Notes: generated by a model from the sequence alone, not told the origin. Shown: positions 10,953-22,060, counted from the first letter of the stretch. The stretch: 64,000 bases of DNA from Heliocidaris erythrogramma (GCA_025617745.1 CM046867.1:24668705-24732704), one strand, 5' to 3'. Translations and numbers: made by a program.

Positions 10953-12368
10953 GTATCCCCCGGCACTGGCAGCGATTTGAAGGAGGGACAAAGACCCTCC
11001 CCCATCCCCTCCCTCAAACAAAAGGATGGTGTAGAAATTGCCGCCAGTGGCCCGGAATATTGTCAACACTAGGAGCAGCATTACCAAAACGATTTGTGCA
11101 GATTAGAGTATAATGCATTTTTATAGAAAATTCGGAAGAAATATGACCTCAGAGCGCACATAAGCCATCCACTAAAATATGACCTTTGATCCTATGAAAG
11201 ACGGAACATTAGAGGCAGCATCACCAAAAACTGTAGAGGTGTAATCTATAATGGACCTACATACAAAATCTGAAAGAAATGAGTTAACAAATGTGTCCTC
11301 CAGAATGCATGCAACGAAAATATGACATTTGACCCTAACAACAACCTGAATATGACATTTGACTGTATAGAAAGTGGTACAGTGTGGGTAGCATCAGCAA
11401 ACAATTTAGATGTGTAGGTTTCACTAAGACACATCTTCATATAAAATTTGAAAGAAATGTGTTGAGAGATATACAAAGATACATCTCCATACAAAATGTG
11501 AAAGAAATCCATCAAGAAATGTGGCCTGCAGAGTGCACTCACGCCATGCCCTGAAGTATGACCTTTTAACCTATAAAAGACGGAACACTGGTGGCAGCAT
11601 CACCAAAAACTATAGGTTTTTAGATTACACCAAGAGACACCTTCATGCAAAATTTGAGCGAAATCCGTCAAGAAATGCAGAAGAGTGCAAGAAATGGAAA
11701 AATGACCTTTGACCCTATAAAGGACGGAACAATGAGGGCAGCATCACCAAAAATTAAATATGTGTAGATTATACCAAGATACATCTCCATACAAAATTTG
11801 AATGAAATCCGTCAAGAAATGCAGAAGTAAGAGTGCACAAAAGGGACAAATGAGCTTTGACCCTATAAAGGACGGAACAATGAGGGCAGCATCACCAAAC
11901 AGTAAAGATGTGTAGACTATACCAAGATACATCTCCATACAAAATTTGAAAGAAATCCATCACGAAATGTGGCCTGCAGAGTGAATTCACGCCATCCCTT
12001 GAAGTATGACCTTTGACCCTATAAAAGATGGGACACTGGTGGCAGCATCACCAAAAAGTACAGGTTTTTAGATTACCCCAAGGGGCACCTTCATGCAAAA
12101 TTTGAACGAAATCCGTCGAGAAATGCGGAAGAGTGCAAGAAATGGAAAAATGACCTTTGACCCTTTAAAGGACGGAACAATGAGGGCAGCATCACCAGAA
12201 ACTATAGGGGTCCAGATTTTACCAAGATACACGTCCACAGGAAGTCTGAAAGAAATTCGTCGAGAAATGTGACCGCTAGAGCGCACACAAGAATGTGACG
12301 CGGCGGAGGCGGCGGCGGCGAAACGCTGCTGAATCCAAAGTATCCTCCGGCATACTGCCGGGGGATAC
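10953..12368. mobile_element. Inverted-repeat element with internal ~150 bp tandem repeats (copy 1)
   Basis: The ends are inverted: 'gtatcccccggca' at 10953 and its complement ending at 12368. Between them lies an array of diverged units, each containing 'tgacctttgaccctataaa', 'gacggaacaatgagggcagc', 'atcaccaaaaactatag' and a 'gaaatccgtcaagaaatg' block. Units start near 11177, 11556, 11699, 11850, 12005 and 12149, about 145-155 bp apart in the better part. A GGC-rich tract precedes the right end. It has no coding capacity. The copy at 19.9 kb has the same two ends, so these are real element boundaries or close to them. Confidence 0.75.
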
Positions 12369-12749
12369 AATAAAGATCGGATTATTCCCTACGATTTATT
12401 ACTTATTAAGCTAGAAGATATAAACTTTGAACAGCGTCATTATTCTCAATCCGACTTTTCTACTTTTTCTTCACTTTGCTGCTTTCAACATGTTCAATGC
12501 CTTCCTTTGGTGGCAGCTTTTCCCGAAAATTATTAAATGCCCATGTAACCCTTATTGACAAAAAGGGCATGCGAGTATATTGTATTTCATTTATCCGATA
12601 TCTATTTCCGCTCAAACTAGAGTAGCCTATTAGTATAACTTCTTGAATGTGTTATGACCTACTTACTACTTATAGATGAAAGTTGGACTTAAACCCCTGA
12701 CAAACACTACATTCATACATACATGTATTTCAAGTTATGATATACTTAC
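12369..12749. other. Non-coding, probably intronic
   Basis: Downstream of the last EGF exon seen on the minus strand. No further exon could be supported, although the donor at 12749-12744 (GTAAGT) implies that the gene continues leftwards. Confidence 0.4.
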
Positions 12750-12872
12750 TTCCACAGCGATATCCGGTAAACTGGATGGCACAGTAACATTGAAACCCGT
12801 CAAGCCCCACAGCGACACATGTACCGCCATTCAAACAGATTTCTCCCCAAATGTCCGAATGACATATGTGAA
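12750..12872 (-). CDS. EGF-like domain exon (multi-EGF gene)
   Basis: A single exon of 123 bp (41 codons) between a CAG acceptor and a GTAAGT donor, both phase 1. It encodes one EGF module: HICHSDIWGEIC, then LNGGTC, FQCYC and FTGYRC, giving six cysteines in the EGF order. CLNGGTC fits the C2-x4-S/T-C3 sequence that is O-fucosylated in Notch-type EGF repeats. It is in the same orientation and phase as the exons at 14259, 15820 and the array further right, so splicing can add it without a frameshift. It is too short to stand as an ordinary open frame, but splice sites and cysteines agree. Confidence 0.75.
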
Positions 12873-13235
12873 CTGAATTTGAAAGAGTCAGGTATAGAGA
12901 GAGGGAGAAAGAGAAGGAATGCTAATCTTGAAATAAAACCAAGTAATACGATTCACTTCGTAAATAGAAAGCAATTATTTCTAGTAATTAATGTTAAACC
13001 TTAGCTGAACCGGTAGCTTTGAGTGGTTATGGGGAGAATTCCCCTCCCCTTGCAAGATCCTCTTAATTCATTTACAACTTACGAGGTGTGAGGTGGGTCG
13101 AGATTTGTTTTTGTTTTCTTTGGGTTTTTTAAAAGCTTTGTAGCTTCGAGCTTTTACTAACAATATCCCTTTTATTGGCTGTTATGCCACTCCTTTCACT
13201 GAGCGAGTTTTGGATTACTCGTTAAAATCGCTTAA

Positions 13236-14018
13236 AATGGAATGAAAGGCAACAAACATTAGCCTATTATCATGTAGATAATTGTCAGCCTATTACAAAT
13301 ATCTTGATATTACTCATATTTGATTATTTAAGGTGGAGAGCAGTGTCTCAAGTGTTGCAGTTTCCTTGCTTGACATTATCCCATGGGGGCTGCCATTTTC
13401 TTTACAAAGTAATTTCAGACAGTTCTATTATTTGTGAGATACCCACTGACCTGTACACTAGCTACAAGACACTCATGATCACATGTGGAATGTATGACAC
13501 CGGATTTTCTCATAATAAGCCACTTTTGTAGTCATTTACATGTAAATTCGAATGAAGATACATTTATCCTCTCATATAACCAATTTGTGTCAAGATATTT
13601 GGTTCAGCTGTTTCTTTTGTTAAGCAGGATTTGGTTGTTGCTTGGTCAGACAAAGGTTTGTCAATTCTTCAAAAAAGTGACAAAGACCTGCAACTGCTCT
13701 TAGATATCATCTGTGCGAGACAATGGGGGTACCAAGATGGCTGCCATTTTGCATTGGTGGCTTTAGTTGTACAATAGCTATTCATTATGCAACATCATAT
13801 CCATTGTGTACAGGTATATGGACATGTACTAATGTGACATCACAGTTTTTTTTTTCAAAACTGCAGCCCCCATGGAAAAATATCTAGTGAGGAATCTGCA
13901 AACTTCAGAGAGATTGTTCTCCATTCTGAGTAATCAAAGAGGAGTAATTTTCAAGATATTTTGAACAGTCTGACAATTTTCCACATGATTATCAGCTGTT
14001 TGTTGAGTTCATTCTCCT
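13236..14018. mobile_element. 783 bp TTAA-flanked inverted-repeat element
   Basis: The left 80 bp and right 80 bp are imperfect inverted repeats (left 'aatggaatgaaaggcaacaa', right complement 'aggagaatgaactcaacaaa'). The sequence TTAA flanks both ends (13232-13235 and 14019-14022), the target used by piggyBac-type transposases. The interior has a further inverted pair around 'cccatgggggctgcc' (about 13380) and 'gcagcccccatgg' (about 13865). It has no coding capacity and lies in an intron of the EGF gene. Confidence 0.65.
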
Positions 14019-14258
14019 TTAAGTTTGCGCTTACAAATCGTAAAAAAAGTCAAGCAACTTTGTTATATTCTATAAAAAATATATAAATCAGGAGCCAATC
14101 GCGTTCCACTACGTAAATGAACTAAATGAAGGATAACATTAGACATTCGTCAGCTTAACTTTGCACATTATACGGATTGAAATGCAAGATATTTTTACTT
14201 ATTTCACCACTGCTATTTCAAAAGACCTTTTCTTACGTATTACCAAAATGTTATTTAC

Positions 14259-14375
14259 CTTGTTCACAAAATGTTCCAGTGATTAAGGGTGTGTCGCTCG
14301 TACATTCAGCTGTCAAGTCACCACTGACGCTACAAGAACAATTATTCATGCACGGATTCGGTACACAAGGGTCAT
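14259..14375 (-). CDS. Atypical EGF-like exon (multi-EGF gene)
   Basis: A 117 bp exon (39 codons) with a TTTTACAG acceptor and a GTAAAT donor, phase 1 at both sides. The product begins DDPCVPNPCMNNCSCS and ends LITGTFCEQ. It has six cysteines, but their spacing (4, 3, 1, 9, 11) is unlike a standard EGF, where C-x-C comes between the fourth and fifth cysteines. It may be a diverged EGF or a small cysteine-rich module of another type. Position, phase and flanking EGF exons argue that it belongs to the same gene. Confidence 0.6.
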
Positions 14376-14929
14376 CTGTAAAAGAAACAGATCAAAATAA
14401 TAATGATAATGGTGGCTTCTTGTACATGTTGTATAGCGCCCATGTCCATCACATTGTGACGCTCCTGGCGCTCCAAAATTAATACCACAAAATGAAACTT
14501 ATTCTGAATTCACTTGGGTTGCTAGATTTATACAACCAATAAACATTCAAAAAAATGTTTTTCCTTATCTTTACATTACCGGCAAGGCCATCCATGTTTA
14601 TATAGACTTTGTGTAAATCCTGATGTGTCTCTTCAGTAGGACTAAAGATAGAAGCAAAGATTTGACCACATCTCGATTGAATATTTCCCGACATCATGTT
14701 CCAATCAAAACAAGGGCAAATATATTGTTTCACCAATAGGATAGTCATGGTTGGGCAGCTGGAGTTATGTTGTGCATAATTTAAAAGAATAAAATGTGTC
14801 TGCGTCATTACTTTGAAAAAACATAAATATTACAATTTACAAATACACCCTGTTTACTTATGAATACCTGCGTTCCTATTTACCCCGTGGGAGATAAAAA
14901 GGATTGACTTATTTATTTACGCGAGTGCT
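14376..14929. other. Intron of the EGF gene
   Basis: No further exon seen. A minus-strand frame at 14479-14808 (109 codons) has no recognisable domain and was not called. Confidence 0.4.
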
Positions 14930-15225
14930 TAAAGTTTCAAATGTCACTATGAACATGGCGAACAAAGAAACGGACAAAATATACAGCTCCTCATTGTACC
15001 TCCCACACTTGCTCTGGTAGACAATAGAACATCCCTCCACTGCTATTATGTAAAAATATGTAGAACAGGTATCACATGCATATTCACCTGTTCTACTTAT
15101 TTTATATAATAGCAATGAAGGGATGTTCTTTTGTTACCAGAACATTTGTGGAGGGTACAATGAGGAGCTGTATATTTTGTCCGCTTTCTTTGTCATCGTG
15201 TTCATAGTGTGTATGGATGTGTTTT
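14930..15225. repeat. ~295 bp foldback (hairpin) element
   Basis: The two halves are reverse complements across a centre near 15078: 'gacaaaatatacagctcctc' at about 14973 is matched by its complement at about 15165, and 'agaacaggt' at 15062 by 'acctgttct' at 15086. The arms are about 130-140 bp with a 15 bp loop. Arms diverge by point changes, so the copy is not new. It would fold into a long hairpin in RNA. Confidence 0.8.
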
Positions 15226-15819
15226 TTCTCCGAGGACCTAGTGATGAGTTATTCCATTCACCTACTACTATAAATACACTTGAAATCCAGCTTGCATACA
15301 TTAGTTGTTGCTACGTCGGGCATGCTCTGGTATGCAAGCCATGGAGTTGTCATTAGCAACCTTGTCAAAAAGGTATGCATACAATTATCTGTAAACAGGT
15401 CTATTTGATAATCTAAAGATCAGTGTAAAATTAATTGTATTGTTGTTATCACTATTTTTATTTCATTTTAAATACGTAAATTACAGTTTTTCAATATTTT
15501 TAGATACAGATCTGCTTTAAATTATATTTTGTACACGTTTTGTAGAGACATCATTTTGAATGATAGCTATGAATGTTAACAGCCAATCACACACTATAGC
15601 GCAATTTCGTCACTTTCCGCATAACATGGCGGCGCCCATGTCCGTGCCAGATCGTGGCAAGTCCATGTTTTAAGATTGAATTTACTCAAATATGGTACAT
15701 CAGATTTGTGACATGTTTGGATCATTCAAACAAGTACAATTTTAGTTTGTAAACGCTTGATTACAATGTTTTGACTTTCATTCTCCTTTAAAGTGTAAGG
15801 AAAGAACATCACGACTTAC
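15226..15819. other. Intron of the EGF gene
   Basis: Non-coding. The right edge shows 'cattctcctttaa', the same end sequence as the TTAA element at 13236-14018, so a decayed relative probably ends at about 15791; its left end could not be found. Confidence 0.4.
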
Positions 15820-15933
15820 CGTTCTCACAGAGTACACCAAGAAAACCAGGGGGACATTCACATGCAAATGCATTTACATAGTCAATGCAATTTCCGCCAT
15901 TCATACATGGTTCAGGAGAGCACTCATCGATAT
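15820..15933 (-). CDS. Calcium-binding EGF-like exon (multi-EGF gene)
   Basis: A 114 bp exon (38 codons) with AAATAG acceptor and GTAAGT donor, phase 1 on both sides. It encodes [16 protein letters not shown], then FACECPPGF and LCENG. DIDEC at the start and the aromatic residue between the third and fourth cysteines fit the calcium-binding EGF consensus. Calcium makes neighbouring EGF modules rigid in extracellular proteins. It is the next EGF exon downstream of the 13-exon array in transcript order. Confidence 0.85.
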
Positions 15934-16379
15934 CTATTTGCGTTAGGAAAAAACAAAACATTCCCATTGATGTCATAATTCCACAAATGACAATCAGCTT
16001 CCGTTTATATATTGAAAAAGTTGCAGGTAGGATAGTCAAATGTTGACCCTATGATATCACACTTTAGTGTTGTTATGAATTGTCAAAGTCAGTTATCACG
16101 TAACGTAAAACCCATTTTTAAAGGCCAGATTTTGTTTTCTTTTATTGTATGCATTGTTTTACTTTCTTTTTTTTAATCTTTCAAAGACACACACACACGA
16201 AAAAAGGAGAGAAATATTGAAAATGAACATCCTGGTCACAAACATAAGAGAGAAGAATGTATGGGGCCTGTATCTTCCCTGTCCCCTGTGTCCTTTTAAA
16301 GAAATATATTCCGGCAATCGTCACCTCACATATATAGGGCCTATATATATGTAACAGTGAGGAAGTTAGCCCCTTCAAA
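15934..16379. other. Intron or spacer
   Basis: No exon seen. Small palindromic text at about 16335-16350 ('tatatagggcctatatata') is low-complexity. Confidence 0.4.
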
Positions 16380-16530
16380 TTATTCTCTCTTCTCTCTCTC
16401 TCTCCCTCCTCTCTCTCTCCTTCTATCCGATCCCAATCCCTCTCTATCTCTATGAGTTAGCCCCTTCAATTCTGTCTTCTCTCTCTCTCTCTCTCTCTAT
16501 CCAATCCCTCTCCCTCTCTATCTCTATGTT
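16380..16530 (+). repeat. CT-rich microsatellite, two blocks
   Basis: Two (CT)n/(TCTC)n blocks, each introduced by 'gttagccccttcaa', so the local unit is duplicated. Confidence 0.8.
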
Positions 16531-17990
16531 TTGTAGCACATACTACATGTGAGGTATATAATCTTGTTTTCTCAAAAGTCCAGAAGTTATTATGTCCAGG
16601 CCTGGAGGATTATCCTCCAACCTGTGTAAACAAGACCCAAGAAGGGCTTGGATTAATGGAATAGATGGTCAGGAGGTCGGAGTGGTCAAGGAATGTGATG
16701 ATGTGGCAAAATTATTCTGACCCCTCCTACTAACTATTGACCACTGATAATTGTAGTTTCTTTCCTCATCCACTTTCTGTAAATAATGTACCAATCAGCT
16801 TCAGACTGTTATGAATGTGTAATTAGGTATAAAACCAGACCCAACCCTGTTTTCACTCACTTGGCTCCCCATCCTTCCCCCACTCCCATCTCCGGCCCCC
16901 TCCCGTACATCTTCAACTAACATTAACTTGCGACTTCAACTGTGTCCAGATTATATACATTTACAGTATTGTCGTCAGAGTACATTTTCAGAGCCCGAGC
17001 CAAGTCCAATAGAACATCTACTGTGGACTTTTATTCTGCAAAGAAACAACTTATAAATTATTTAAGATACATCAAGCAACATCAGTTCTACCATATTGGA
17101 AAAAGCAAGTCGATTGTTCCCGCTAACTACTTTGTTCCTGATTGTTCCCAATTGTTGCCGATTGTTGCTGATTGTTCCTGATTATTAACTCCTGTTAACT
17201 GTCCTGATTGATCCTGTTAATTTGTTCCTGATTGTTCCTGTTTCATCCCGATCCAGCTAGTTGATATAAAATCATGACAACTTTTTACGTTCTTCGTTCT
17301 CCTGTCCACTGACGCTACTATTAGTACTATTACTTCCGATAGTCATCGACATCATCATCTTGTGTGTAACAAGGTCATCATCCTTCCCGACCCCGCATCA
17401 TCGTCCCCGCCGTCAGCAATTGCCGCAAGTACAGTTCGACAGTATAAGTCGCGATATCGCGCAATTAAACCACCGCGTTGCATGTAAGTGGCCACACATC
17501 ATAATAATTTCATTTGCCCCACTAACTAATCCCACCCCCTCCTTTTCCCCCTTATTAAGTGAACGGTGAAGTTGATTTATACATGATTTAATTTTGTCTG
17601 CCAATTATAAACATATACTTTGTTCATGAGGTTGTTAATATATAATTGGGAAAGTTGTTTGTACTCCTGGTTCAGTGGTTTGAAAGAGGTCAGCGACTTG
17701 TAGTTTTAAATGAAAATAAGTACTTCATGATACCTTAATTACTCGTGTCTTAGCGCTTTTGTCCTTTTGTACTCTTGAAATACATTTCTATTTTGATACA
17801 TTTAATACCTTTAATCGGTGGTCTTGTGACTAACCCCTCACCGAGTTGGAACCACCCGCTAACAGACCAATAATCCCCGGTTCCTTCTCGGATCCCCTAC
17901 TCCACTGCCTAGACAGTGAAGGAGGGGTAGCGGGGCGTTAGATATATATGATTCAGGGAGGAAATGGTCTCTATACTTTTTTATATCTTG
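16531..17990. other. Low-content region, possible solo LTR
   Basis: A TATA-like 'aggtataaaacc' at about 16825 and a purine-rich tract near 17920 ('gaaggaggggtagcgggg') resemble parts of an LTR retroelement. The phrase 'gattgttcctgattgttcc' recurs between 17110 and 17245. No terminal TG..CA pair, partner LTR or protein was found, so this is only a suggestion. Confidence 0.25.
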
Positions 17991-18084
17991 TGTCCTTTTT
18001 AATTAAATATTAAAAAAAAAACAATACAAATCTGTGCGAAATAAAGGACTCAATTATTTTGTTCCGCTTGCTCGCCAAGTTTTT

Positions 18085-18815
18085 TAGACAAGAGCCCCAG
18101 GGGGCACGACGCTCACCTGAGGTGGATCAATTCACATCTGGTGCAGGGGCCCCTATAAGGCCACCCAGAAAAAATTCATGAACAACTTTCATTTTTCGTC
18201 TATAGAGGTATCTCCATACACAATACCAAGTCTGAGCTATTCCTGGTTCTGGAGAAGAAGATGTTTGAAATTTACATAGCTTTTACACTTGGGGGCCCTC
18301 CCCCTGGGCCCCCTGGGGGCCACATGTACCATTTTAGCAACTTTGGGTCCCCTACCCCTAAGGATGATTCCCACCAAGTTTGGTTGAATTCCGATCATGT
18401 GTTTTGGAGAAGAAGATCAGAATGTACATTTTGCCTGGCAGCGCCCCCCCCCCCTCCAGTATGTTACCCCCACAGGGCCCCTATAGGGCCACTCAGAGGA
18501 ATTTCATGAACAACATTCATTCTTCATCTATAGAGGTATCTCCATACACAATACCAAGTCTGAGCTATACCTGGTTCTGGAGAAGAAGATGTTTGAAATT
18601 TACATAGCTTTTACAATTGGGGGCCCTCCCCCTGGGCCCCCCTGGGCCCCCCTGGGGGCCACATGTACCATTTTACCAACTTTGGGTCCCCCACCCCTAA
18701 GGATGATTCCTACCAAGTTTGGTTGAATTCCGATCATGGGTTTTGGAAAAGAAGATGAAAATGTAAAAAGTTAACGGACGACGCACGACGGACGACGGAC
18801 AAAAGGTGAGCTAAA
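18085..18815. repeat. Dispersed repeat with two ~335 bp internal units
   Basis: A unit containing 'gaggtatctccatacacaat', 'accaagtctgagctat', 'gggggccctccccctgggcc' and 'aaggatgattcc' occurs twice (from about 18205 and 18530). The block opens with 'gctcacctgaggtgg' and closes with 'acgacggacgacggac' and 'aaaaggtgagct', so the ends are partly inverted. I recognise this type of text as a repeat widespread in marine invertebrate genomes. It is non-coding. Confidence 0.7.
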
Positions 18816-19909
18816 AATGGAATGTTCATTTCCGGTTTCCGGGAAAGAGATAACACCACCCTGGCAAAATTGTACGCAGACAGTCGGATGCAATAAATAA
18901 GTAAATGCAATGGTTATATATCGACGTTTTACAATATGATTACGATACGCATATTAGTCCGGTTTACTATGTAAGTAAATGGGCTTTCGTTCAAATTTGT
19001 TGGAGATTATCAAAACTATAAATTTTTGTAATCGTTAGAACATGGGAAATTCAAAAATTGATGTTGGCATTTGCACAAATCACCGGCATAGCAGCCATGT
19101 TAGATTTTCAAAATGGCCGCTATGTGTAACTCGTATTGAACAAATCTGAATGTATTTTTTCAACAGAACCTCATCTTATCATGTATCTATCGTGATATTA
19201 AAGGGCATTAAATTTTCCACATCATACCACATTCATGGGTTTGGTGATGATTTGCAAAACAATTTTAGGCCAAGAATGTGATTATCTACATAATTTTTTC
19301 TCAAATATGAATTTCTTCAAAATACGTATTTCTCATAATTTCAAAAGTTATTATCACTAATTAGTTCAAACTTTTCAGAAAACTGCCCTTATGTAGGGTT
19401 AATAAAATTTTAAAAATACAAGTTCATTGCTTATGAAACAAAGAAGTAATAGGGCTTTTAAGTGGACACTTTGATATTAGCTTAAGTAGAGAATCGATAA
19501 CGAAATTGATTACTATGTGCTGCCTTCTCCCTAACAATGGTAACATTGAGAGACGTGAAATGAATTATTTCGGTAGTACATGCTATTGTCAGATCACGCA
19601 GATTAATATTTTAAGGAAGTGTGATACCAGATGATTCAGTAATATCATATTTTAGTGATATACAAAATGTTTATTAGTTCCCGTTGCTATGATGCCAATG
19701 TGCCTATATAATGACCCATGATGTGTGTTCAGTAACCAATTAAGGCTAACTTTCCAATAATATATATGAGCATACCTGGTTTCAAGTGCTGATCATATAC
19801 TATATGATAGGGTACATACCTTGCACCCCCTACATGTCCTTGCCTTCCCATTCCCTTTCTGCTTTGAAAATGAGACAAACTCGAAATGTCCATTTCCGCG
19901 CAATGCGAA
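18816..19909. other. Non-coding spacer
   Basis: About 1.1 kb with no gene, RNA gene or clear structured repeat. Confidence 0.4.
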
Positions 19910-21316
19910 TGTATCCCCCGACACTGGCAGCGATTCGAAAGAGGGACAAAGAACCTCCCCCCCCCCCCCCCCCCTCCCCTCCCTCAAACAAAAGAATGGC
20001 GTAGAGATAGCCGCCAGTGGCCTGGACTAGGAGCAGCATCACCAAAACAATGTATGTAGATTAGAATATAATGCATCTCTATAGAAAATTTGAAAGAAAT
20101 CTGTCAAGAAATGAGATCTGCAGACCGCACACAAGATATACACTGAAATAAGACCTTTGACCCTATAAAAGACGGAGCACTGAGGGCACCATCACCAAAA
20201 ACTGTAGAGGTCTAGAGGAATCTATGATGGACCTCCATACAAAATCTGAAAGAAATCAGTCGACAAATGTGTCATTCAGAATCAGAGTGTATGGAAGACA
20301 GCAACCAAAATATGACATATCACCCTACAAAAAGCGGAACACTGGGCGTCGTGGCGTGCGCATGTAATCCAGCTACCAGTGGAAGTTATAAACTGATTCA
20401 GCGGACCTAGGTCCGAGACTGAGTCACGTCTTTCGGATGGTAACGTTTAAGATCGGTCCCAGACGTAAATAATCATATTTGATGGATACACGTCTGTAAA
20501 AAGCCAATTACACACACACACACACGCATACACACACACGCATCATCAGCAAATACTATAGATGTGTAGATTTCACTAAGACACACCTCCATTTAAGATG
20601 TGAAAGAAATCCGAAAAGAAATGTGGCAGTTACAGTGCACAAAAGAAATATGACATTTGACCCTATAAAGGAGGGAACAATGCAGGTAGCGTCACCAAAG
20701 AGTAAAGATGTGTAGATTATACCAAGATACATCTCCATACAAAATTTGAAATAAATCCATCAAGAAATGTGGCCTGCAGAGAGCACCCACGCCATCCTCC
20801 GAAGTATGACTTTTGACCCTATAAAAGACGGGACACTAGTGGCAACATCCCCACAAACTATAAGTTTTTAGATTACACCAAGAGACACCTTAATGCAAAT
20901 TTGAACGAAATCCGTTGAGAAATGTGACCGCCAGAGCGCACACAAGACATGATCTTTGACCCTATAAAAGATGGAACACTGGAGGCAGCATCACTAAAAT
21001 CTATAGGGTTCTAGATTATAGCAAAAGACCTTCATGCAAAATTTGAACAAAATATGTTGAGAAATGTGACCGCAAAAGGGCACATAAACTATCCACAAAA
21101 ATATGGCCTTTTACCCTATAAAAAACGGAACACTGGGGGCAGCATCACCAGATATTATAGGTTTGTAGATTATACCAAGATACACCTCCGTACAAAATTT
21201 GAAAGAAATCCGTCAAAGAATGTGGCAGTTAAAGCGCACACAACAATGTGACGCGGCGGCGGCGGCGTAACGCTGCTGAATCCAAATTATCCTCCGGCAT
21301 TCTGTCGGGGGATACA
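19910..21316. mobile_element. Inverted-repeat element with internal tandem repeats (copy 2)
   Basis: It has the same ends as the copy at 10953-12368 ('gtatcccccg' left, 'cgggggataca' right), the same GGC tract before the right end and the same 'tgaccctataaaa..cggaacact' units. A polyC run at about 19950-19973 lies just inside the left end. One unit is interrupted by the SINE-like insertion at 20343-20542. The similarity to copy 1 also reaches some 30 bp left of the inverted repeat ('gaaatgt..gcgcaatgcg'), so the true left boundary may be further out. Confidence 0.7.
20343..20542 (+). mobile_element. Possible 7SL-derived SINE
   Basis: The first 35 bp (20344-20377) closely resemble the 5' Alu domain of SRP (7SL) RNA, including 'TGTAATCCAGCTACC'. 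The next ~100 bp do not follow 7SL, and the insertion ends in a (CA)n tail (20510-20540). It interrupts one unit of the tandem array: the array text stops after 'cggaacact' and resumes at 'catcatcagcaaat'. It could be a 7SL-headed SINE, a 7SL pseudogene, or a chance resemblance over a short stretch. Confidence 0.45.
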
Positions 21317-21382
21317 ATTAGTGCAAAGTGTTATTCATAGAGTTCTTTGTATAATGGTAAGAAAATCAATGAGCCTATAATT

Positions 21383-21501
21383 ATGTGAGATTGTTACTTT
21401 GCTTCGACGGGAGCCCGGATAGCTCAGTTGCTAGAGCACTGGTCATGTAATCCAGGGTCCCGGGTTCGAATCCCGGTCGGGGCATTGTAATTTTCTCACA
21501 T
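21383..21501 (+). repeat. 119 bp tRNA-bearing inverted-repeat element (copy 1)
   Basis: A tRNA-like core is bracketed by 'atgtgaga' (21383) and 'tctcacat' (ending 21501). The same 119 bp, with a few changes, occurs at 53202-53320. Each copy sits just outside the start of EGF-array units. Confidence 0.75.
21413..21484 (+). tRNA. tRNA-like sequence, anticodon position UGU (probable pseudogene)
   Basis: 72 nt with a normal D arm (AGCTCAGTTGCTAGAGC), a T arm with GGTTCGAATCCC and an acceptor stem with one mismatch (G5-G68). The anticodon loop reads CATGTAA, which would give UGU (Thr), but position 33 is A rather than the invariant U and the last anticodon-stem pair is T-T. Box A and box B for polymerase III are good. 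The decay of the loop and the repeat context argue for a tRNA-derived repeat rather than a working tRNA. Confidence 0.6.
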
Positions 21502-21511
21502 TATATTCAAT

Positions 21512-21868
21512 ATATCATCTTCTTCTTCTTCTTCCAGGTAGAGTGCTGCTTCAAGATGATGAAGATAATCGCACTGTGGATTGTGTGTGCATGTGGAGCC
21601 TCACACACATTATCCTAGACATTTTTTTTTTCAATTTCATTCCTTTTGTGCAGGTGCATATATACACGTGTGTAAAAAACGTAGCATCCTTTTGGAGACA
21701 TTACTTCTTCCTGCTCAAAAGGAGCCGGAAGGCGTCAAGAGAGGAAGAACGGGCTGGGTCCTGTGGGAGGTTGTTCCAGTCCTTGCAGGTTCTTGGGAAA
21801 AAGGAAGAAGCATATGCCTGATTGCTGCATTGGAATGTCCTTAGACGAGACCCATGTCCCCTAGTTTT
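21512..21868 (-). pseudogene. 3' fragment of a non-LTR retrotransposon
   Basis: Minus-strand residues ending SFFPRTCKDWNNLPQDP and SSSLDAFRLLL (21701-21886) are the usual extreme C-terminus of LINE polymerases. Downstream on the minus strand come a short 3' untranslated region and a (GAA)n tail at about 21516-21535. Only about 350 bp remain. It separates the tRNA element from the first array unit, whereas the homologous site at 53320-53370 lacks it. Confidence 0.7.
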
Positions 21869-21926
21869 ATATATATATGCGTTCAAATATCTCCGTTAAC
21901 CTTATTGCTGTTTCTGTCCTACTCGT

Positions 21927-22013
21927 GTAGATCCGAAGAAGGGCTAAGTGCCCGAAAGCTTATTAAAAGCGTGGTACCAACAGCTACGTCTGCAGGTGTA
22001 CTCATTTTGTTGC

Positions 22014-22060
<47 letters not shown>
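21927..22060. repeat. Conserved unit segment with hammerhead-like core plus compound microsatellite
   Basis: The segment 'gatccgaagaagggctaagt' followed by 'gcccgaaagcttatt' is kept in every unit (further copies start near 22432, 24950, 26137, 34490, 36568, 39366, 42033, 44115, 46787, 48045, 50597, 51848, 53422; those at 22432 and 24950 are cut). It is followed by (CT)n(TA)n(CA)n. The order CCGAAGA, a GGGC/GCCC stem, then CGAAA is close to the hammerhead ribozyme core (CUGANGA, stem II, GAAA) found in the 3' parts of Penelope-like retroelements, but U4 is C here. Confidence 0.45.

Noticed and set aside
16350..17945. Solo LTR
   Set aside because: TATA-like and purine-rich pieces exist, but no TG..CA ends, no partner and no target duplication could be shown.
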